Source: Watersipora subatra (Eukaryota; Bryozoa; Gymnolaemata; Cheilostomatida; Watersiporidae). From it: 64,000 nt of DNA. A program made the translations under genes and the position numbers. The notes below the pieces were generated by a model. It was not told the origin of the DNA, made no database searches, and was given only the letters and a program-made list of their open reading frames with translations. Each line of letters opens with the position of its first letter. The first letter of the stretch is position 1. The DNA lies in NCBI RefSeq assembly GCF_963576615.1, contig NC_088708.1:64210672-64274671 (forward strand), read 5' to 3'. This document shows positions 60,801-64,000 of the stretch, one piece after another.

Positions 60801-63423
60801 CGACCTCCTCTCTTCTTTTGGTCAGACCAAGATAGCACAATATTTAATTTTTACATTTGCACCAGGATCGATTGTGTAGTTGTTTTTGTAGTGTTTTGTG
60901 TAGCTGAAATAAACTAAGAGAAAAAATCATAAATACGGAGAAGGTTTTTAAACTTTGTCAAGCAGCTGTAACTTCTGAACTTCATATCATGGAAAAGTGT
61001 TTTGTGCAGATCAAATAAATTCAAAAAATAAAACAACTTTAAAAGGTTTAAAGGTAAATGTGAAATAATTAGCAAGTAATAGTTTAATTAAAGCTGTTAC
61101 GCTATGATTACAATGAAATATGGTTCAGTAATGATACAATTACTACAAACTGAGAAAACAAAATAGGAACCCTGTATATGTGGAATTGATAATAACAATT
61201 TTTGCCTAGAAGTGTGTGTGTGTATAAAAAAGTTTCTGTTCTACCAAAGGCTATCCATCAAAACTTTGAACATAACAAGACTGGTAATAAAAAGGTCTTT
61301 GCACAGAAAGTTGATTTGTATTTAACATATAACGACATTTGCCATTTTAACTTTCAAACTACATATCCTAAGAACTATGTTTTGAGCAGGTCGAATAAAG
61401 GAAAAAAATAAAACAATTATAAAATGGTTTAGATATAAATGTGAAAAAATTAGCAAGTAATAGCTAAATTAAGTTGATTTTGCTATGATTACAATAAAAG
61501 ATCATTTGGTAATGATAGTATTAATACAATCTGAGAAAAACAAAATAAAAATACTGAATATGTTGAATTATTACCAACAATCCTTGCATAGAAGGGTTTG
61601 TCTATAAAAAAGGTTACTGCTCCAACAGAAGCTATTCATTAAAACTTCTCTCACGATATGCAGTTTGAAAGTTAGAATCACAAATGTTGTTATATGTTTT
61701 ACACAAATCAATTTTCTGACCAAATACTATTTTATTACCCGGGAAACCCTCGGTAGCACAGCTAGGTAGTAAATAAATCCGTAGTTTTGAGCCCCACCGA
61801 AATTTTTTATTATTTATATCAACATTCTGGTGTGGCCGTTTGCTGTGGCTAAGAAAAGCTGAGAGCAACTGAAATAGGGGACACCGAGGTGACCGACGTC
61901 AGGACTGAGCCAATCCCTGACTCAATTGACAGCCAAGCCATCATTAGAGATTTAGTTGGCTGAAGGTCAGTCACTGTTTTGGCCCTACAATCGACAGGCC
62001 GAGCCTGACAGCATCCAAAGATTATAAAAGGTGCTCTGATGTGCAAAGAAAAATAGAGCACAGGAAAGTCTCACACTGTGCAGTTATTTATATAATTTTT
62101 GCATAAGTCATCGTTCCAATGTATATATTTGGGAAAATTATTTTATCATTGCTTTGCACTGAAGTGGTTTGATCGTTGAAGAGCCAGCAAATGATCTTGG
62201 TCAACTGCTTTACAATTTGAGTGCAAAATTACTTGCTTTACTCAGACATAATTGTGTTTTGCATAAAACCTAATATTTGACAAAGGCACATGTGAACTGC
62301 CATGACTTTCAAGCCATATAGCCTATAAAAATCTCAATACCAGATTAGCGGCATAAAATTTTACATCAGTCGATCCTGTAAAAATGATTTTGAACTCTTT
62401 TTTCAGACATTTTGGCTACTACCTTGAGCCTGTCTGTGTTGAAAAAGTTCTCAATATTATTACTGCTGAAATAAAAAATAACCACCCTTTGTAGTGCTAT
62501 TGTTCAATAAAATATTTTCAGCCTAAAGATCTGCATTTTGTTACAACTTACGTATCTATATAATGTGTGTGGTCCCGACTTTTCATAGCGAAGAAGAAAT
62601 TGTGATAAGGAATATTTTTGACAAGTAAAGCTACACTCCCTAAGAGCTGTATACATACTTTTGCTTGGCCCAACTCATGCAGGTAATTGTTTGTCTTTTG
62701 TTTAAAATCAGATACGATGGGCTAATCCTTTAACTACTCATTATTCAGACTCTGTGGAACCTACTAAAGCTCCTGGTCCTAAGTAAATGCTTACTATGCG
62801 GATCAAAGTACGCAGAGAGTCTATAATCCATTTGGCAAAAAGACTTATGGTTGCACAGAAAATCAGATACAATGGGCTAATCCTTTAACTACTAATTATT
62901 CAGACTCTGTGGAACCAACTAAAGCTCCTGATCCTAAGTAAATGCTTACTATGCGAATCAAGGTACACAGAGAGTCTATAATCCATTTGGCAAAATGACT
63001 TACAGTTGCACAGAAAACCAGACTTTTTTTCTTGCTATTTGAACCTAATTAAGATATCTTAAAATCCTTTCAACTTCATGTCAAGGTGGCAACATTTGTT
63101 TTAGCATTTCAACTGTACGAACGAATATACTATGTTATGCATATTGGAAAAATCTTGGCCAATAAAACTGTTATCTCAGTAAAGGTTATAACAAAATGAG
63201 TTTATTGCAAACTATCGGGAAACTTACATTGAAGCTGAGTATATCCTGCGTCATTGGATGTTGGGCTATCACCAGCCATGTTGGATGCATAAACACTGCA
63301 AGTAACTTTTGAAGCAGATTCCAATTTGCAGAGTTTTGGAAATGAACCTCTTGTGATGTTTGATACGTCTACTGTAAAGTTAGTAGAGCTCCATAGCGTC
63401 TGGTGGCCGTATTGACAGCTGTA
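32494..63423 (-). CDS. Receptor-type protein tyrosine phosphatase (RPTP), 5'-incomplete, 22 exons
   Basis: A single-pass receptor that removes phosphate from phosphotyrosine on cytoplasmic targets. Twenty-two exons with GT-AG borders and fully compatible phases total 2697 nt (898 codons plus stop). From the N terminus: the end of an FN3-like module (63228), a membrane-proximal extracellular part with a basic RSRQKR site (58412), a transmembrane helix (52066), a juxtamembrane segment, phosphatase domain D1 (47821 down to 38467) with KCEQYWP, WPDHGVP and [10 protein letters not shown], then D2 (36389 down to 32494). In D2 the Cys of HC..G..R is Asp and the WPD loop reads WNKHGD, so D2 should be catalytically dead while D1 keeps all signature residues. 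The membrane-proximal region ([13 protein letters not shown]) and D2 start ([14 protein letters not shown]) recall type R2B (PTPRK/M/T-like) receptors; Asp in place of the D2 Cys is known from type R5 (PTPRG/Z). I leave the subfamily open. Start codon, signal peptide and further ectodomain lie beyond the right edge. Confidence 0.92.
33281..33416 (-). CDS. RPTP exon: D2 P-loop remainder and following helix
   Basis: 136 bp, phase 2 in and phase 0 out. Encodes [20 protein letters not shown] then [11 protein letters not shown]. Joined to the preceding exon, the loop reads VMDMLGTTRCG, so the catalytic Cys is Asp while the loop Gly and Arg remain. This frame is the only open one. Confidence 0.85.
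34065..34267 (-). CDS. RPTP exon: D2, lost WPD loop, start of lost P-loop
   Basis: 203 bp with the acceptor CTACCTTAAG (phase 0 in, phase 2 out, donor GTATGTAT). Encodes [17 protein letters not shown] at the WPD position, then [20 protein letters not shown] at the start of the P-loop. An acceptor at about 34312 would also keep the frame and add 15 residues. The WPD Pro-Asp pair is absent and the nucleophile position is Asp. Confidence 0.8.
34348..34415. repeat. Perfect intronic hairpin, 23-bp arms, 22-base loop
   Basis: ATACCCATTGACTATATTGT (plus TTT) at 34348-34370 is exactly reverse-complemented at 34393-34415. It lies in the intron between D2 exons 34576-34710 and 34065-34267, about 80 bp before the acceptor. 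It could be a small MITE remnant or a structured RNA. Confidence 0.88.
34576..34710 (-). CDS. RPTP exon: D2 central strands
   Basis: 135 bp, phase 0 on both sides. Encodes [17 protein letters not shown] and [13 protein letters not shown]. The YWP motif of D1 is replaced by FYPG, in keeping with a divergent D2. Confidence 0.8.
34825..34944 (-). CDS. RPTP exon: D2, TQ.P...T..DFWRM segment
   Basis: 120 bp, phase 0 on both sides. Encodes [20 protein letters not shown] then [10 protein letters not shown], the D2 form of the QGP / DFW block. Confidence 0.86.
35046..35104 (-). CDS. RPTP exon: D2, YINA segment
   Basis: 59 bp, phase 1 in and phase 0 out. Encodes [19 protein letters not shown], matching the ...YINA..LD strand of receptor D2 domains. 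Confidence 0.82.
36293..36389 (-). CDS. RPTP exon: start of D2
   Basis: 97 bp, phase 0 in and phase 1 out. Encodes [16 protein letters not shown], the D2 version of the EN..KNR...VLP.D block. The acceptor (TTATTATAG) was chosen because it gives phase 0; a second AG lies 22 bases further in. Confidence 0.78.
38467..38613 (-). CDS. RPTP exon: D1 Q-loop and D1-D2 linker
   Basis: 147 bp, phase 0 on both sides. It starts [14 protein letters not shown], the conserved Q-loop/C-terminal helix of D1, then a linker rich in Glu/Asn/Thr. The 5-kb intron before it contains the Helitron, the purine tract and the foldback element. Confidence 0.88.
38750..38825 (+). repeat. tRNA-derived SINE-like unit
   Basis: TGTGGATTAGTAGTC resembles an A box and GGGTTTCAATTCC a B box, with tRNA-like spacing. 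It is located in the intron upstream (in gene direction) of exon 38467-38613. Confidence 0.5.
39963..40126 (+). pseudogene. Helitron PIF1-like helicase, C-terminal remnant
   Basis: The plus frame reads [20 protein letters not shown] then [14 protein letters not shown] and stops at TGA (40124). This matches the end of Helitron/PIF1 helicases (HGQLYVALSR motif VI region, then KNVVY.EVL). The upstream helicase motifs are missing or unreadable. Confidence 0.75.
40130..40991. repeat. GA-rich polypurine tract of about 860 bp
   Basis: Almost every base on the plus strand is G or A (GAGAGA, GGGAGA, GCGAGGAGGAGAGG words). The rare C falls mostly in GCGAGGAGGAG, which recurs. In the phosphatase pre-mRNA (minus strand) it would be a long polypyrimidine tract. 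Open frames of about 300 codons here, rich in Ser/Leu/Pro or Arg/Glu/Gly, are artefacts of composition. Confidence 0.95.
41500..42305. mobile_element. Foldback/MITE-like element with long imperfect inverted arms
   Basis: The left arm (from about 41501, ATAAACCAT..CACATACAAC) and the right arm (ending about 42305, GTTGTATGTGACAGTTATGG) are reverse complements with scattered changes over some 370 bp each. Clear matches include TGTCTCRAAAACAACACAA, CCCATAAATA, TTAGTCCAATTTAGAA, ACCCATTATTATCTAAATTC and GAGCTCA near the centre (about 41886). No transposase frame or clear target-site duplication was found. It lies in the same intron as the Helitron. Confidence 0.75.
43673..43808 (-). CDS. RPTP exon: D1 catalytic P-loop
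   Basis: 136 bp, phase 2 in and phase 0 out. With the preceding exon it completes [10 protein letters not shown] (nucleophile Cys, phosphate-binding Arg), followed by [19 protein letters not shown]. All residues needed for catalysis are present. Confidence 0.92.
44333..44481 (-). CDS. RPTP exon: D1, WPD loop and VHC
   Basis: 149 bp, phase 0 in and phase 2 out. Encodes [15 protein letters not shown], the intact WPD loop with the general-acid Asp, and ends at MLVHC, the start of the catalytic P-loop. Confidence 0.92.
44770..44895 (-). CDS. RPTP exon: D1, KC.QYWP segment
   Basis: 126 bp, phase 0 on both sides. Encodes [13 protein letters not shown], the conserved KC..YWP motif, followed by beta strands with [17 protein letters not shown]. 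Confidence 0.88.
45452..45549 (-). CDS. RPTP exon: D1, T..DFW.M segment
   Basis: 98 bp, phase 1 in and phase 0 out. Encodes [17 protein letters not shown] then [10 protein letters not shown], the conserved QGP...T..DFW.M......IVM.T block. Confidence 0.88.
46024..46060 (-). CDS. RPTP micro-exon: D1, GY...FIAAQG
   Basis: 37 bp, phase 0 in and phase 1 out. Encodes [12 protein letters not shown] and joins the next exon to form the conserved AQGP. Too short to detect as an open frame, but the motif and phases support it. Confidence 0.82.
46278..46351 (-). CDS. RPTP exon: D1, RV.L / INA segment
   Basis: 74 bp, phase 1 in and phase 0 out. Encodes [10 protein letters not shown] and DFINASFLE, equivalent to the RV.L...DYINA block of classical PTPs. 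Confidence 0.85.
47368..47458 (-). CDS. RPTP exon: D1 phosphotyrosine-loop segment
   Basis: 91 bp, phase 0 in and phase 1 out. Encodes [15 protein letters not shown]. The PEN...KY core corresponds to the PTP phosphotyrosine-recognition loop (usually KNRY..I.PYD). Here the loop is KCKY and the following residues are PED instead of PYD; the loop Tyr is kept. Confidence 0.85.
47685..47821 (-). CDS. RPTP exon: N-terminal helices of D1
   Basis: 137 bp, phase 1 in and phase 0 out. Its end, [20 protein letters not shown], matches the opening helix of receptor PTP domains (the L..HI......F..EY pattern). Confidence 0.88.
48240..48501. repeat. TA/TACA-rich microsatellite
   Basis: TACATA and TATATG words grade into a pure TA run from about 48435 to 48501, ending some 60 bp left of the palindrome. 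It lies inside the piggyBac element. Confidence 0.92.
48561..48801. repeat. 241-bp perfect palindrome (120-bp arms around one base)
   Basis: Bases 48561-48680 and 48682-48801 read as exact reverse complements about a single C at 48681. Open frames on the two strands encode the same peptide except at the centre (Glu versus Gln). TA runs flank both sides. No known family motif is visible in the arms. Confidence 0.92.
48799..48840. repeat. (TA)n microsatellite right of the palindrome
   Basis: A pure TA run of about 40 bp directly abutting the right arm of the palindrome. Confidence 0.92.
49010..50060 (-). pseudogene. piggyBac transposase, degenerate
   Basis: Recognisable in order on the minus strand, in shifting frames with stops: [60 protein letters not shown] and NMGGSD. 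These correspond to piggyBac blocks around the RNase-H-like core. The second catalytic Asp (normally in a DN.FTS context) is Gly here (VGGNLF), and the GGVD-type Asp is still present (GGSD). With several breaks and a missing catalytic residue, it cannot encode an active transposase. Confidence 0.8.
51147..51235 (-). CDS. RPTP exon: juxtamembrane cytoplasmic segment
   Basis: 89 bp, phase 2 in and phase 1 out. Encodes a Ser/Glu/Pro-rich linker ([18 protein letters not shown]) ending in PSAGPPVPG. It is consistent with a flexible linker before D1. Confidence 0.78.
52066..52195 (-). CDS. RPTP exon: transmembrane segment
   Basis: 130 bp, phase 1 in and phase 2 out. After an acidic stretch ([14 protein letters not shown]) comes a Gly/Val/Ile-rich hydrophobic run of about 21 residues, ending in FLHKRR, the positive stop-transfer. 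It sets the N-out orientation and separates the ectodomain from the phosphatase region. Confidence 0.88.
52196..55051. other. Phosphatase intron, nothing further recognised
   Basis: AT-rich intron between the transmembrane exon and the 46-bp micro-exon. I found no additional exon, repeat array or transposon end in it. Confidence 0.5.
55052..55097 (-). CDS. RPTP micro-exon before the transmembrane exon
   Basis: 46 bp, acceptor ATATTATAG, donor GTAAGTAA, phase 0 in and phase 1 out. Encodes [15 protein letters not shown]. It is supported mainly because it joins the neighbouring exons in frame on both sides. Confidence 0.65.
56030..56480. repeat. Interspersed repeat R2, copy 2
   Basis: Contains the R2 words in order: AACAACAGTTACAATTC, TTTATGAGGAAATTGCTTTGC, GTGAAATATTTAGCAGGTAA, and TTCATGCATAGAAGTGTGTG followed by TATAAAAAG. 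It matches the copies at 1225-2165 and 60930-61650. Intronic. Confidence 0.65.
57087..57165 (+). repeat. tRNA-derived SINE-like unit
   Basis: CTTAGCCTTGTGGTTTAGTG resembles the 5' half and A box of a tRNA, and GAGTTCAAATC a B box, with suitable spacing. Mispaired arms argue against a functional tRNA. Confidence 0.6.
58412..58703 (-). CDS. RPTP exon: membrane-proximal ectodomain with furin-like site
   Basis: 292 bp, phase 2 in and phase 0 out. It begins NYQLIVGNI, then RSRQKR followed by [12 protein letters not shown], and ends with [23 protein letters not shown] fits the furin consensus R-X-K/R-R. Several R2A/R2B receptors are cleaved by furin-like enzymes in this region into two non-covalently linked subunits. 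Cleavage here is inferred from the motif and its position. Confidence 0.8.
58883..59006 (-). CDS. RPTP exon: membrane-proximal ectodomain
   Basis: 124 bp, phase 1 in and phase 2 out, donor GTACGTAT. Encodes [15 protein letters not shown] and [16 protein letters not shown]. It is joined in frame to the next exon to read [11 protein letters not shown], the start of the 'YQV/LIV' strand seen after the FN3 array in R2B-type receptors. Confidence 0.75.
59007..60900. other. Phosphatase intron, nothing further recognised
   Basis: AT-rich intron sequence. A 143-codon plus-strand open frame (60486-60917) has no recognisable motif and runs into the R2 repeat at its end, so it is not called as a gene. 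Confidence 0.45.
60930..61800. repeat. Interspersed repeat R2, copy 3 (partly duplicated, end inverted)
   Basis: R2 words appear twice in direct order (about 60960-61260 and 61290-61630). They are followed at 61650-61790 by the same terminal words in reverse orientation, ending at GGTAGCACAGC, the complement of the GCTGTGCTACC at 1218. This arrangement suggests nested or rearranged copies. Confidence 0.65.
62704..63013. repeat. 155-bp tandem duplication
   Basis: Two adjacent copies of 155 bp start at AAAATCAGATAC (62704 and 62859) and share ATGGGCTAATCCTTTAACTA, CAGACTCTGTGGAACC and AGAGAGTCTATAATCC with only scattered point differences. Intronic, about 200 bp from the FN3 exon. Confidence 0.9.
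63228..63423 (-). CDS. RPTP exon: C-terminal half of an FN3-like domain
   Basis: 196 bp, acceptor TTTAAACAG, donor GTAAGTTT, phase 1 out. The end of the peptide ([17 protein letters not shown]) has the Y.V.A.N.AG.S pattern of the F and G strands of a fibronectin type III domain. The N-terminal half must be encoded beyond 63423. No exon was found between 63424 and 64000. Confidence 0.75.
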
Positions 63424-64000
63424 CTGTTTAAAAAGATACCAATGTAATTAGTAAATTCAGTTTTATTGTAGGTGAATAGAATAATCTTCCACTAATAAAA
63501 AAATCTATTTGCTGAATTAATGGCATTGTAGAACAAAATAAAAACAATTAACTCAAAGTTGTGTTATAGTTGTTTTGTAATGTGTGATTGGCCATTATGC
63601 GTAGGTCAACTTAAAACTATCCCTAATTGAGGGTTTCATGGTTTTTGACTACATGTAGATCTTAATAATAATATAAATCATTCTTAGAGTCCATCATGAC
63701 AGTACCAATAGCACTCAAATATTACAATTTCTATTAATAGATTAAACTGATTAAAGTTTTTCTCAACAGGCGCTGTATTTAATTAATTAGTATTCATCCT
63801 AATTATTTCTTACGAGTTTATGCAATCATAAAACACTCCGTAGTATTACTAATAATAACTAAATTAGACAGTATGGCCTAAACAATGATGGTTTTAAGTA
63901 GGGACAAAAAATTACTATGCAACTACATCAGCCCTGACAACTTTAAGAACTGCTAAGACAAAGAACAGCTGATTACCTTCATCTAGTCACATATTGTTAC
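63424..64000. other. Right edge, intron of the phosphatase gene
   Basis: No exon recognised. Stops occur in all three minus-strand frames near the edge. The next upstream FN3 exon should lie outside the window. Confidence 0.5.

Overview
This is a eukaryotic (metazoan) nuclear window. It is AT-rich, genes are split by GT-AG introns, and there is a dense mix of microsatellites, minisatellites, tRNA-derived SINE-like units and decayed transposons (Helitron, piggyBac, Penelope-like, hAT-like, MITE/foldback). The protein families (receptor-type tyrosine phosphatase, D8C-domain membrane protein) and the transposon mix fit an invertebrate animal. A lophotrochozoan is plausible, but nothing here fixes the species. 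No prokaryotic operon, CRISPR array or rRNA was seen.

Layout. About 1-6.3 kb: no recognised host gene; a TA microsatellite, a degenerate minisatellite, an interspersed repeat, a Helitron 5' end, a Penelope-like fragment and a GC-rich MITE-like element. 6.4-8.9 kb (+): last three coding exons of a type II membrane protein with a Thr/Ser-rich stalk and an eight-cysteine D8C-like ectodomain (copy A). 9.3-10.4 kb: 61-bp minisatellite. 11.4-13.2 kb: two perfect hairpins followed by about 40 copies of a 42-bp minisatellite. 13.2-22.8 kb: little beyond a SINE-like unit and an interspersed repeat. 22.9-28.0 kb (+): copy B of the D8C gene, with identical exon phases and identical first and last exon lengths, plus three candidate upstream exons. 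28-32 kb: repeats, including a second copy of the 19-20.8 kb repeat and a BED-zinc-finger hAT relic.

32.5-63.4 kb (-): one large gene, open at its 5' end beyond the window, for a receptor-type protein tyrosine phosphatase. I resolved 22 exons whose phases all agree (2697 nt, 898 codons plus stop). They give the end of an FN3-like ectodomain, a furin-like basic site, one transmembrane helix, a phosphatase domain D1 with intact WPD loop and [10 protein letters not shown] loop, and a D2 in which the catalytic Cys is Asp and the WPD loop is lost. Its introns hold a Helitron with an 860-bp purine tract, a foldback element of about 0.8 kb, and a TTAA-flanked piggyBac that itself contains a 241-bp perfect palindrome between TA microsatellites.

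The two gene families are both cell-surface proteins, but nothing in the sequence links them functionally. The most interesting points are the tandem D8C pair, the D2 active-site replacement, the purine-loaded Helitron, and the palindrome inside the piggyBac.
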